A stretch of 64,000 bases of DNA from DATJHM01 sp035493895 (GTDB lineage: Bacteria; Chloroflexota; Ktedonobacteria; Ktedonobacterales; Ktedonobacteraceae): contig DATJHM010000313.1 of the NCBI GenBank assembly GCA_035493895.1, positions 1-64,000 of the forward strand, written 5' to 3'. The notes under the pieces were generated by a model. It was not told the origin of the DNA, did no database searches, and was given only the letters and a program-made list of their open reading frames with translations. The first letter of the stretch is position 1. Every line of letters starts with the position of its first letter. Below, one piece after another: positions 27,036-36,500 of the stretch. A program made the position numbers and the translations under genes.

Positions 27036-27899
27036 TTGGAGAAAGATACGAATACGTATGTGATTGATCCTGAAAGCGGTGCGGAAATGGCGCGCCTGAT
27101 CGATCAGGATCGCATGCTGACACAGGCCATGGGAGGTGTATTTCCACAGGACTTTCAGCCTGATGATGGCAAAGTCGTCCTGGATCTTGCCTGTGGTCCT
27201 GGCGGATGGACACAGGAAGTCGCCTTCAACTATCCATCGCTGGCAGTTATCGGCGTTGACCTCAGTCACAAGATGATCAATTATGCTCAATCGCTCACCC
27301 AGGCCCAGCATCTTGACAATCTGCAATTTGAGATCGCCGACGTACGCAACATCCCGCTCAACTTTCCAGATAACTCTGTTGATTTTATCAATGCTCGCTT
27401 GATTGTGGGCTTTATGTTCAAAGAAGATTGGCCCAGGCTCATACAAGAATGTATGCGCATCCTGCGCCCGGGGGGCACGCTCCGTCTCACCGAGTGTGAT
27501 CGGTCATCAAGAACGACGAGCCCGGCCTTTGAGGAGATGCAAGATATCCTCGCCATACATTCTTATCGAACAAACAGAACATTCGAGCAAAGAGATTGGG
27601 GCGTAACGCTACGTCTGTCACAACTGCTGCGCAATGCCACCTGCGAACATATTCAGGTCCAGGGTCATGTCATTGATTGGTCGATGAGAACAAATAGCTG
27701 GTCCGTCGTCTGCCAGAATTTCGAGGTTGCCTATAAATTGATGCAGCCCTATCTGGTAAAAGGTGGGGCCACAACCGATGAACAATGGGAGCCGCTCTGG
27801 GAACAGGCGCAACGAGAGTTCTACGCATCAGACTTCGGCGCGCTCTGGTACCTCGTCAGTGCCTGGGGGCAGAAGCCTCTGGCGGGAACCCGGGTTTGA
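27036..27899 (+). CDS. SAM-dependent methyltransferase, tandem paralogue 1
   Basis: 287 residues. Motif I VVLDLACGPGGWTQEVAF, then VIGVDLSHKMINYAQ and 'FPDNSVDFINARLIVGFMFK', RILRPGGTLRLTE. Nearly every block aligns with the gene at 28310-29158. I place the start at TTG 27036: AAAGGA lies 9 bases upstream, and the paralogue also begins with TTG followed by Glu-Lys-Asp-Thr-Asn-Thr-Tyr-Val-Ile. The frame is open further back to 26928, inside the SWIM gene, but without a ribosome site. Substrate unknown. Confidence 0.88.
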   Translation: MEKDTNTYVIDPESGAEMARLIDQDRMLTQAMGGVFPQDFQPDDGKVVLDLACGPGGWTQEVAFNYPSLAVIGVDLSHKMINYAQSLTQAQHLDNLQFEIADVRNIPLNFPDNSVDFINARLIVGFMFKEDWPRLIQECMRILRPGGTLRLTECDRSSRTTSPAFEEMQDILAIHSYRTNRTFEQRDWGVTLRLSQLLRNATCEHIQVQGHVIDWSMRTNSWSVVCQNFEVAYKLMQPYLVKGGATTDEQWEPLWEQAQREFYASDFGALWYLVSAWGQKPLAGTRV

Positions 27900-27905
27900 A
27901 AATCG

Positions 27906-27941
27906 AGGCTTATAATGCTCCTTGGAGATTATTATAAGCCT
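27906..27941 (+). terminator. Hairpin after methyltransferase 1
   Basis: 11-bp perfect stem, 27906-27916 with 27931-27941, loop 14, starting 6 bases after the stop. No T-run follows, so termination is inferred from position only. Confidence 0.5.
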
Positions 27942-28014
27942 ATCTCCAGTTACTACGACGCTTTGAACCTGCACAAACAACCTTCAGACACCGTCCTCAC
28001 GATCTCCCAATAAA

Positions 28015-28127
28015 ACGCAGCGCCCATAGACATTCAGTGAGTTAGCCTCTCCTCCAAGGGGCGAGATGGGCAGCTCGAGGTCGCAGGCACAGTTCCGTTC
28101 CTCTCCACCGTGCCGCTACCGGGCTTG
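28015..28127. repeat. Dispersed repeat copy
   Basis: Matches the core of the 16440-16590 element over about 105 bp ('gcccatagacatt', 'cctctcctccaaggggcgag', 'tcgcaggcacagttccgttc', 'ctccaccgtgcc'). It lies between the two methyltransferase paralogues and lacks the flanking GGCGCAGACAAGCC copies. Confidence 0.75.
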
Positions 28128-28234
28128 TATAGCGCACTTCGTGCTTATGCCCGACAAAACGCATCGCCTCTCCTGACACATGTACAGTACCAACATAAAA
28201 AGATTATATAGCATAAAAACAGATAAAAATCATC

Positions 28235-28263
28235 TTTACTTTCCTCAAACATTTCATTATACT
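28235..28263 (+). promoter_or_regulatory. Promoter for methyltransferase 2
   Basis: TTTACT (28235-28240), 17-base spacer, TATACT (28258-28263), followed by a leader of about 40 bases. A TTGACA at 28263-28268 overlaps but has no -10. Confidence 0.55.
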
Positions 28264-28309
28264 TGACATAAATTCATGCAGCAATCGATTTGCAAAGGAA
28301 GATAGCATC

Positions 28310-29158
28310 TTGGAGAAGGATACCAATACCTACGTCATCAATGCGGAAAGCGGTGCGGAAATGGCGCGTTTGATCGATCAAGATCGTATCCTCACACGGG
28401 CCATGGGAGGCTTACTGCCAGAAGATTTTCAGCCTGATGGAGGCGAAGTTGTGCTGGATCTGGCCTGTGGGCCGGGGGGATGGGCGCAAGAGGTCGCATT
28501 TAGCAATCCTGGGATGCAGGTCATCGGCATTGATTCCAGCCGCAAAATGATCGGCTATGCCCAATCGCTCACCTCGGCCCAGCATATTGAGAATCTCGAA
28601 TTTTATATTACCGATATTTGCAAACTCCCACTCGACTTTCCCGATAGCACATTTGATCTTATCAATGCCCGCTTGATTTCAGGCTTCATGCTCAAAGATG
28701 ATTGGGAGAAGCTCATCCAGGAATGCATGCGGCTCCTGCGGCCTGGAGGCATACTGCGTTTTACTGAAGGTGATCGGGTATCAAAAACAACGAGTCCCGC
28801 CTTCGAGGAAATGCAAGACCTTCTTCTGGCATATGGTTATCGAGCGAACAGAAGTTTTCACCAGGGAGATGTCGGCGTTACCACCCGCCTACCACATTTC
28901 TTGCGTGCTGCCGGATGCAAAAATGTACGCGCGCAGGCGCATGTCATCGATTGGTCGATAGATACGAAAGAATGGGCCACGGTGCGCCAGAATTTCGAAA
29001 TTGCCTACAAGCTTCTGCAATCCTACGCCGTCAATGGTGGAGTTGCGACCGATGAACAATGGATCGCACTCTGGGAGCAAACGCAACGGGAGTTCTATGC
29101 GCCTGACTTCTGCGCACTCTGGATTTTTGTGAGCGCCTGGGGACGGAAGCCCGCATAA
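28310..29158 (+). CDS. SAM-dependent methyltransferase, tandem paralogue 2
   Basis: 282 residues; paralogue of 27036-27899 with the same block order (VVLDLACGPGGWAQEVAF, 'IGIDSSRKMIGYAQSL', 'FPDSTFDLINARLISGFMLK', LLRPGGILRFTE, 'YAPDFCALWIFVSAWGRKP'). TTG start with AAAGGAAG 8 bases upstream. Has its own promoter, unlike the first copy, so the two may be expressed differently. Function unknown. The two differ mainly in the region after residue 170, which may set substrate choice (inference). Confidence 0.88.
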   Translation: MEKDTNTYVINAESGAEMARLIDQDRILTRAMGGLLPEDFQPDGGEVVLDLACGPGGWAQEVAFSNPGMQVIGIDSSRKMIGYAQSLTSAQHIENLEFYITDICKLPLDFPDSTFDLINARLISGFMLKDDWEKLIQECMRLLRPGGILRFTEGDRVSKTTSPAFEEMQDLLLAYGYRANRSFHQGDVGVTTRLPHFLRAAGCKNVRAQAHVIDWSIDTKEWATVRQNFEIAYKLLQSYAVNGGVATDEQWIALWEQTQREFYAPDFCALWIFVSAWGRKPA

Positions 29159-29165
29159 TTACGAC

Positions 29166-30017
29166 CTATAAAACGACGGAGAGTGCCTCGTGAACGGACA
29201 GAGGCACGATGCCGGTTAATTTTTTCATCAAGCTGCTATCGAGCGAGGTATCCCGAGGATATGGGAAATCGGTCGGCATGTGTGCTGGAAAGAGGCCGGG
29301 GGACGTAACCCCCAGGCTTCTCATGGCCTCCAAATAGAAATCATAGACGCTCATTGCTTCCCCGGCCACATGCACAATGCCGACATAATCTGAGCGAGCA
29401 AGCGAAACAATTGCTTGCGTTACCTGATTGACGTCCATCGGGCTTTTGATCATATCGGTAAAATAGCGCAGTTGCTCTCCTGAGAGAAGACGATCGCGGA
29501 CCTGAGAGAGCCGCTGATCGAGCTGAGAACCCGAGTAGCCGTAGAGATAGCTGGGACGCACGATGCAATAATTCGTGCAATGGGCCTGCACGGCCTGCTC
29601 AAAATACTGCAAATTTCGGCCATAGAGCGTGCTCGGGGTCGGAATATCGCTCTCTTTATACTGCCCCTTCTTTCCAGCAAAAATGCCATCGCTGGAGATG
29701 TAGAGCACGCGACATGCCTGACAGTCGCGCACAAGTTGATCCACGCGACGTTTGAAAAGAGCGAAATCGCAGGTAGCATCTGCCGCCTCATAGGCCATAT
29801 TCGCAGCAATGATTACCAGATCAACCCGATGTTGTGTGATGAGAGAAGCAAGGGAATCGGTCCAGAAGTCGTAGGGATGAGAAGCGGGGAAACGGGCGGT
29901 TGTTCGATGCACTGGTACAACATGAGCCACAGGTTGAAGATGGGCCATAAGAGCGCTTCCCAGATAGCCAGTTGAGCCTAAAAGTAGTACGCGTTGATAC
30001 TGATCTGTTTTTTGCAT
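29166..30017 (-). CDS. RmlD-like NAD(P)-dependent sugar epimerase/reductase, catalytic Lys not conserved
   Basis: 283 residues, extended SDR. Nucleotide-binding motif LLLGSTGYLGSALMAHL at the N-terminus; 'CRVLYISSDGIFAGKKGQYK' holds the active-site Ser region and 'TLYGRNLQYFEQAV' the Tyr. The usual YxxxK would be YGxxK, but here the Lys position is Leu, so catalysis may be altered or lost. Closest in layout to dTDP-4-dehydrorhamnose reductase, though no rml genes are near. Convergent with methyltransferase 2 (7 bases apart) and divergent from the ComB-like gene. Confidence 0.75.
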   Translation of the reverse strand: MQKTDQYQRVLLLGSTGYLGSALMAHLQPVAHVVPVHRTTARFPASHPYDFWTDSLASLITQHRVDLVIIAANMAYEAADATCDFALFKRRVDQLVRDCQACRVLYISSDGIFAGKKGQYKESDIPTPSTLYGRNLQYFEQAVQAHCTNYCIVRPSYLYGYSGSQLDQRLSQVRDRLLSGEQLRYFTDMIKSPMDVNQVTQAIVSLARSDYVGIVHVAGEAMSVYDFYLEAMRSLGVTSPGLFPAHMPTDFPYPRDTSLDSSLMKKLTGIVPLSVHEALSVVL

Positions 30018-30121
30018 AAAAGATTCCTTGAAAAGAAGAACCAGAATATCATCTCAAAAAGTCATTATAGTATATTATGATATATGGAACGCTATCAGAA
30101 ACGGTGCAAAGGAGAAGATAT

Positions 30122-30895
30122 TTGTCCACTCACCCATCTCACCGCCATTCGCAGCATCCCTATCGCAGTCGGCTTGATTGGGGTTGGCGAGGCGTTCAGC
30201 AAGCAGTAACCAGAGGAAATATAGTTGTCATCGTCGATACGCTGAGTTTTTCTACAGCAACCGTAACGGCTGTTCATCAGGGAGGGATTATCTATCCTTG
30301 CACCTCGCAAACAGAAGCGGGCGTCCTCGCTCAACAGGTAGGAGGTGAGTTGGCGGTTAAGAGAGAGGAGGTTCCTGTGAAAGGGCACTTTTCGCTCTCA
30401 CCTGGGACCTTTCTTGCGCTGGAGACTGGCAGCAAGGTCGTTTTAGCATCTCCCAATGGAGCGACCTGTTGTAGCTATGGGAAACATGCCCCCTTTCTTC
30501 TTGTGGGAACGCTTGTCAACGCGAGAGCAGTAGCAATGGCTCTTTCCAGGCTGCTTGAGCGGAACCCTGATCTCAGCGTGACCGTGATCGCTTGCGGAGA
30601 ACGCTGGCGTATCCCCTCAGAAGACGGCCCCCTACGAGTTGCAGTGGAAGACTATCTGGGGGCAGGAGCGATTTTTTCGTACCTGAACTACGATAAATCT
30701 CCTGAAGCACGAGTTTGTCAGGGGGCATTTACAGAGGCATGTAATCATCTGGAAGAACTGCTCTGGGATTGCGCATCGGGCCGCGAACTACGTGAAAGGG
30801 GATTTGAAGGAGATGTTCTGCATGCTGCGCGTTTGAATGCTTATGAGACCGTGCCTTTTCTGCAAGATGGCCATCTTGATTCCTTTTCGGGTTGA
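30122..30895 (+). CDS. 2-phosphosulfolactate phosphatase (ComB) family protein
   Basis: 257 residues. ComB-type motifs: NIVVIVDTLSFSTATVTAVHQGG at the N-terminus, 'FSLSPGTFLALETGSKVVLA' then SPNGATCC, and 'VTVIACGERWRIPSEDGPLR' followed by ED. ComB removes phosphate from phosphosulfolactate in coenzyme M synthesis and needs Mg. No other CoM gene is present; members in non-methanogens may hydrolyse other phosphoacids. TTG 30122 has AAAGGAGA upstream; the ATG at 30077 has none. Divergent from the reductase across about 100 bp. Confidence 0.82.
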   Translation: MSTHPSHRHSQHPYRSRLDWGWRGVQQAVTRGNIVVIVDTLSFSTATVTAVHQGGIIYPCTSQTEAGVLAQQVGGELAVKREEVPVKGHFSLSPGTFLALETGSKVVLASPNGATCCSYGKHAPFLLVGTLVNARAVAMALSRLLERNPDLSVTVIACGERWRIPSEDGPLRVAVEDYLGAGAIFSYLNYDKSPEARVCQGAFTEACNHLEELLWDCASGRELRERGFEGDVLHAARLNAYETVPFLQDGHLDSFSG

Positions 30896-30961
30896 CTACC
30901 TCGCGAGCTTATTGTGCGCGCCTCTTTCCTGCTATTTCTCAACGATTACTTACATTGGCGA

Positions 30962-31909
30962 TTAGAAGGCCGCGCCGATAAGGTCGTGAATATCCGCAAC
31001 GCCCTCACGTTGCATAAACGCTTCAAGGCCCTCGACAATCTCGACGGCGGCACGCGGATTGGCAAAAGTGACGGAACCAACCTGGATCGCGGAAGCACCG
31101 GCCAGCAGAAATTCCAGAGCATCATTGGTACTGGCAATACCGCCAACGCCGATGATAGGGATTGTGGGCTGTGTGTTGCGCAGTTCGTGAGCCAGTTCAT
31201 AGACATAACGGAGAGCAAGGGGCTTGAGTGCGGGACCAGAAAAGCCGCTACGTGGTGGAGAGAAATGGGGGCGGCGCGTTACAGTGTCGACACCGAGCGC
31301 GGGCAGGGTTTGAATAAGCGAGATAGCGTTTGCCCCCGCTTCGATGGCTGTGCGAGCACTCACCAGCAGATCGTGTTTGCCTGGAGAGAGCTTCACGATG
31401 AGCGGCAGGGTTGTAGCATAGCGCACAGCCGTGACGATCTCGGCGAGTAGAGACGGCTCATCCTCCCAGGAAGTACGGGCATCGGCTGAGAGTGCACTCA
31501 ATTCGATGCCCGCAATACCCTCGATCTCTTCCAAACGTTGCGCAAGGTCGGCCAGCTCGTCCAGCTCATTACCCATGATATTGACGATCACTGGCGTCTG
31601 CCAGTTTGCCCAGACCGGTGCATATTTTTTGCGTACGACCTGTAATCCGGGATTGGGTCCGTCCAGCGTGTAAAGCAAACCGGCAGCGGTCTCTACTACG
31701 CGCTTCGCGGCCTGAGGAGAACGAGCATGCAGCGTGATCCCTTTGCTGATGACGCCTCCGAGCCGTGGCACCTCGCCCAGCTTCGCATATTCGACGCCAA
31801 AACCGAATGTGCCAGAAGCGGTCAGGACAGGATTTTTCAGCAAAAGGCCATTCTTCTGGCGAGGAGCCAGCTCGATTTGCAAGTTTGCATCCATCCGGAC
31901 GTTCTCCAT
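30962..31909 (-). CDS. pyrD: Dihydroorotate dehydrogenase family protein with aberrant active site
   Basis: 315 residues (310 if ATG 31894, preceded by GGAG, is used). Class 1B-type DHODs oxidise dihydroorotate to orotate with FMN. FMN-barrel signatures are clear: NPVLTASGTFGFGVEY, 'SGFSGPALKPLALRYVYELA', 'IPIIGVGGIASTNDALEFLL' AGASAIQVGS. However the block that normally reads NxSCPN with the catalytic Cys reads ELSALSADARTSWED, and the later SPN reads SPGKHD. Cys and substrate-binding Asn are thus missing. No pyrK partner is adjacent. Last gene of the pyr cluster, 136 bases after pyrF. Either a divergent DHOD or a paralogue that has lost activity. Confidence 0.85.
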   Translation of the reverse strand: MENVRMDANLQIELAPRQKNGLLLKNPVLTASGTFGFGVEYAKLGEVPRLGGVISKGITLHARSPQAAKRVVETAAGLLYTLDGPNPGLQVVRKKYAPVWANWQTPVIVNIMGNELDELADLAQRLEEIEGIAGIELSALSADARTSWEDEPSLLAEIVTAVRYATTLPLIVKLSPGKHDLLVSARTAIEAGANAISLIQTLPALGVDTVTRRPHFSPPRSGFSGPALKPLALRYVYELAHELRNTQPTIPIIGVGGIASTNDALEFLLAGASAIQVGSVTFANPRAAVEIVEGLEAFMQREGVADIHDLIGAAF

Positions 31910-32045
31910 ACGGTTTCAGTTTGAGAATAGGCCAACCTCGGCATGAGACAAAGCTCATTTCCCGAACTTTACTTGGTTTACCGATGTTTCAAGTATATAG
32001 CTGTTTCTAGCGACAACAGAGGTTTCAGAGACCAACGCCCTTTTG

Positions 32046-32876
32046 CTACCCGTCAAGGGATTGAAATATGCGATCCCGCAGGCGGCGGGCCTCTCTTGCC
32101 GCCTCTTCGGCAAATTCGTCGCCATCGCCAGCATATAAGATGCCACGAGAGACAGAGATAATCGCATTTCCTCCGTTGGCATCTACACCAGCACGCACGG
32201 ACGCCGCAAGATCGCCTCCCTGAGCGCCAACACCAGGGATGAGAATGAACATATCGGGGCAGAGAGCACGCAGGCGCGCCAGCTCTTCAGGATAGGTGGC
32301 ACCTACGACCAGACCACAGTTGCCTTCGGTATTCCAGGCCTGGATCTTCTGCGCCACTACCTCGTAGAGCGGGCGAACGTCCCCATCGATCTGCACAGGC
32401 AGGTCCTGAAAGTCGCGCGCCCCGGGATTAGACGTGCGGCAGAGCAGGATCACGCCTTTGTCGCGATAGGCGAGAAAAGGCCTGATACTATCATACCCCA
32501 GATAGGGATTGACGGTCGCCGCGTCAAAATTATACACGTCAAAGACCGTCGCCGCGTAATTGCGAGCAGTGTTGCCGATATCGCCACGCTTCCCATCATA
32601 GATCACCGGAATATCTGCCGGAATAACCTTCACCACTTCGTGGAGCGCCTGCATGCCTGCTTCTCCCAGCACCTCAAAAAAGGCACTATTCGGCTTAAAA
32701 GCACAGACATAGGGCGCGGTTGCCTCGATAATGCGATGGCAAAAACTGACGACCGAAGACAGCTCGGGCTCGCCAATGTAAGCGGGCGGGAAGCGGCTTG
32801 GCTCCGGGTCCAGACCGACGCATAACAGGCTGTTATTCTTGCGAGAAGCCGCAGCTAATTTCTCAACAAATTTCAC
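32046..32876 (-). CDS. pyrF: Orotidine 5'-phosphate decarboxylase, subfamily 2
   Basis: 276 residues; converts OMP to UMP. The catalytic Lys/Asp motif is seen in VIYDGKRGDIGNTA, with 'DAATVNPYLGYDSIRPFLAY' and CRTSNPGARDFQ typical of the longer subfamily 2 (PyrF_2). N-terminal SLLCVGLDPEPSRFP contains the substrate-binding Asp. The gene follows pyrE by 18 bases. Confidence 0.95.
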   Translation of the reverse strand: MKFVEKLAAASRKNNSLLCVGLDPEPSRFPPAYIGEPELSSVVSFCHRIIEATAPYVCAFKPNSAFFEVLGEAGMQALHEVVKVIPADIPVIYDGKRGDIGNTARNYAATVFDVYNFDAATVNPYLGYDSIRPFLAYRDKGVILLCRTSNPGARDFQDLPVQIDGDVRPLYEVVAQKIQAWNTEGNCGLVVGATYPEELARLRALCPDMFILIPGVGAQGGDLAASVRAGVDANGGNAIISVSRGILYAGDGDEFAEEAAREARRLRDRIFQSLDG

Positions 32877-32894
32877 GAAATTTACCTTCTTTGT

Positions 32895-33554
32895 CTACGA
32901 CAGACTCCCCTGTCTGGCGAGAAACGCTTTACCTTTGCCCAGAGCCGTGTTGATCGGCACCTGTTGTTGACAGAAGGGACACTCCTCAGGAGCGTACGTT
33001 TGCAGATTGACGTGAATCAACGTCTGCAAAGGCACATTGCCAATGTCCGCGGGCTGCACATTGCCACGATTACAGAGTGCACTGACCCCCACGACGTTGC
33101 CGCCAAGCTGGCGAACGGCCTCAATCACCTGACGCACTGAACCGCCAGTCGTCAGAATATCCTCTACAATCAGGATATTCTTGCCTGGAATATAGGCGTC
33201 ATAACCACGACGAAAAACGAAGGTCTTCTCTGGCCCATCGCCCTCTTTCTCGGCATAGACAGCCAGCGTTTCGCCAGTGGTACGGCGGGCATTGAGAAAA
33301 TGCCCAACCCACTGCGATAGAATAATCCCGCCCAGCATAGGCCCTACCACCACGTCGATCTCCTCGGCAGTGTAGGGCTGTGCCATGAAACGGCAAAGTT
33401 GCGAAATCATGTCGGTATGGACATAAAGTGCATCTTTATTAATATAGACCGAGCTGTGGCGGCCGGAAGTGTAGACAAAATGGCTATCACTGACGACCGC
33501 GCTCGCCTCGGCAAAAAGCTGCATAATCTGCGGATCATTTTGCGGTGTTGACAT
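32895..33554 (-). CDS. pyrE: Orotate phosphoribosyltransferase
   Basis: 219 residues; joins orotate and PRPP to make OMP. PRPP-binding motif ILIVEDILTTGGSVRQVIEAV; substrate region 'VVGPMLGGIILSQWVGHFLN'. A C-terminal extension carries 'PEECPFCQQQVP', a CxxC knuckle seen in some longer PyrE proteins. ATG 33554 comes one base after the carB stop, so translation is coupled; a longer frame to 33608 would run into carB and is not used. Confidence 0.95.
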   Translation of the reverse strand: MSTPQNDPQIMQLFAEASAVVSDSHFVYTSGRHSSVYINKDALYVHTDMISQLCRFMAQPYTAEEIDVVVGPMLGGIILSQWVGHFLNARRTTGETLAVYAEKEGDGPEKTFVFRRGYDAYIPGKNILIVEDILTTGGSVRQVIEAVRQLGGNVVGVSALCNRGNVQPADIGNVPLQTLIHVNLQTYAPEECPFCQQQVPINTALGKGKAFLARQGSLS

Positions 33555-33555
33555 C

Positions 33556-36500
33556 TTAATACTCGTTCCAGGATTTGATCGGGACAGTGGCAAGATCTTT
33601 CTGCACAATCGCCCTGGTAAACAGGCGCGCCTGTTTGATTTTCGTGATCAGAGGGATGTTGAAATCAATGGCAAAGCGACGGAGCGCATAATCGTCGTCA
33701 ACTTCCTTCTGACTATACCGATCGACGACATTGATGGCAAGGTCAATCTTGTGATCGCGGAAGTAGGAGAGCACATTCGGCGTACGTTGCTCATGCATTT
33801 TATAGAGCATCGTGGCCTCGATATCGTGCGCATGCAAAAAGGCTGCAGTCTTCTCAGTGGCGTAGAGCGGCACGCCCAACGTCGCCAGCAAGCGGGCGCT
33901 CTCCAGGAAATTGGCCTTTTTATCGTCGCCACCCAGGCTGATAAAAATGCCCTTCTGCGGAATATGCCCGCCCGTGGCAATGATCGCCTTGAGATACGCC
34001 TCTTCCAGATCCTCACCGAAGCAGGCAACCTCACCAGTCGAAGCCATCTCGACGCTCAGAATAGGATCGGCTCCCGAGAGACGTGAGAAGGAGAATTGCG
34101 GTGCTTTGACCGTCGTAAAGTTCAGCGCTGGCATCGCTACGAACTGCACTTCCGGCTGGAACAGGGCATCGACAAACAGTTCGATGAAGTTGACGCCAGT
34201 AACCTTGGAGATGAAAGGAAACGTGCGCGAGGCGCGCAGATTGACCTCAATCACATAGACCTGATTGTCTTTGGCGAGGAACTGAATGTTGAAGGGTCCA
34301 GTGATCTCCAGGGCGCGAGCGATAGCATAGCCGACCTCTTTAATCTTCCCCTGCGTCTCCTCATTCAGCGTCTGAGGAGGGAGAACGATCGTCGCGTCAC
34401 CGGAGTGGACGCCCGCGTTCTCGATATGCTCAGAGATGACAAAAGCTTTCACCTCGCCATGCTGCGCGACCGCATCCAGTTCGATCTCCTTGACCTTCTG
34501 GAAGAACTTGGTCACCGTCACAGGATGCTCAGGCGAGACAGCCGCAGCCTCCCTCGTGTAGCGGACCAATTCGGCCTCAGTGTTGCAGACGTTCATCGCA
34601 TTGCCGGAGAGCACGTACGAAGGGCGCACGAGAACCGGATAGCTCACACGCTCCGCAAAACGGATCGCCTCTTCGGTCGTGCTGAACACATCCCAGGCGG
34701 GCTGATGAATACCGAGCGTATCCAGCAGGTGCGAGAATTTGCCACGATCCTCAGCGCGGTCAATGTTCGCGACATCTGTACCGAGAATGGGAATACCGTA
34801 GCCATGTAGCGCACGAGCGCGATTGTTTGGCGTCTGGCCGCCAACCGAGACAATCGTCCCGTACGGCTGCTCAAAGTCGCAGATATCGGCAATGCGCTCA
34901 AACGTCAGTTCCTCGAAGTAGAGACGATCGGAGGTATCGTAATCGGTCGAGACCGTTTCAGGATTACAATTGATCACAATCGAGCGCTTGTTATATTTCT
35001 TGAGCGCTTCTACCGTACTGACGGAAGTCCAGTCAAACTCCACCGAAGAGCCGATGCGATAGGGACCGGAGCCGAGCACCACCACGCCATCGGTTCCCAG
35101 AGGCTCCACATCGTTATGCTGACCATTATACGTAAGATACAAATAATTGGTATCCGAAGGGAATTCGCCAGCCAGCGTATCGATCTGGAAGATTGAGGGC
35201 ACAATTCCCAGTTCTTTGCGGAGCGTGCGAACTTCCAGGCCACTTTTATCAACCAGTTGACCGATGCGCTTATCAGACATCCCGATCTGTTTGCAGGCAG
35301 TCAGTGTGCGAAGAGAGAGATCCTTCTCATCTCGCAACAGGCGCTCCGTATTCACAATATGCTGAATGCGCAGCAAGAACCAGGGATCGATGCCGGTTAC
35401 TTCCGAAATCTCTTCCACACTCATCCCGTTACGCAAAGCGAGCGCCAGAGCGAACATACGTTTGGGGGTAGGAGTGTAAAGATATTGCGCAATAATCTCC
35501 TCAGTGCTCCCCTCGTTCGCAAAAGCCTTCTCGGAAGTCGCGCCCTCAAAGTCGAGATCGAGCATGCGAATGGCCTTCTGGAACGCCTCCTCGAACGTGC
35601 GCCCGATACCCATCACCTCACCCACCGACTTCATGCCCGTTCCGATCGTCTTATCGACACCCTTAAACTTCTCGAGATCCCAGCGCGGAATCTTCACGAC
35701 CAGATAGTCCAGGCTGGGCTCGAAGCAGGCCTGGGTTACGCCGGTCACGCGGTTTGTCAGTTCGGTCAGGCTATAGCCAAGAGCTAATTTCGCCGCGACA
35801 TAGGCCAGAGGATAGCCGGTGGCTTTACTCGCCAGAGCAGAACTGCGTGAGAGGCGCGCATTCACTTCAATTACATAGAACGCGGAAGATTTCGGATCGA
35901 GCGCGTACTGGACATTACATTCGCCGACAATACCCAGGCTACGTACAATCGTAATCGATGCGCTACGCAGCATATGATACTCTGTATTGGTCAACGTCTG
36001 ACTGGGAGCCAGCACAACCGACTCGCCGGTATGAATGCCCAGCGGGTCCATATTTTCCATATTACAGACCGTGATACAGTTATCGAAGCTATCGCGGACC
36101 ACCTCATACTCTACTTCTTTGTAGTGATGTAGATACTGCTCAATCAGCACTTGAGGAGCGAAGGCCAGCGCCCCATTGACGATATGTTCCAGTTCCTCAA
36201 CGTTGCGTGCTATGCCAGAGCCCTGGCCGCCAAGGGCAAAACCAGCACGAACCATCACCGGGAAACCGATCTCTTTGGCGATATTGAGAGCATCTGCCAG
36301 CGTCTCCGAGCTATGGCTCTGCGGAGTCGGAATGTGGATACCGTGCAAATGTTCAGCGAACTCCTGGCGATCCTCAGTCAAAATAATCGCAGAAATAGGC
36401 GTACCCAGCACCTGGACATTATATTTCTCAAGGACGCCCTGTTTGTGCAATTCGATACCACAATTGAGAGCCGTCTGGCCGCCGAATGAGAGAAGAATAC

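Noticed and set aside
34096..34809. 237-codon + strand open frame
   Set aside because: Antisense to carB, no start context and no family.
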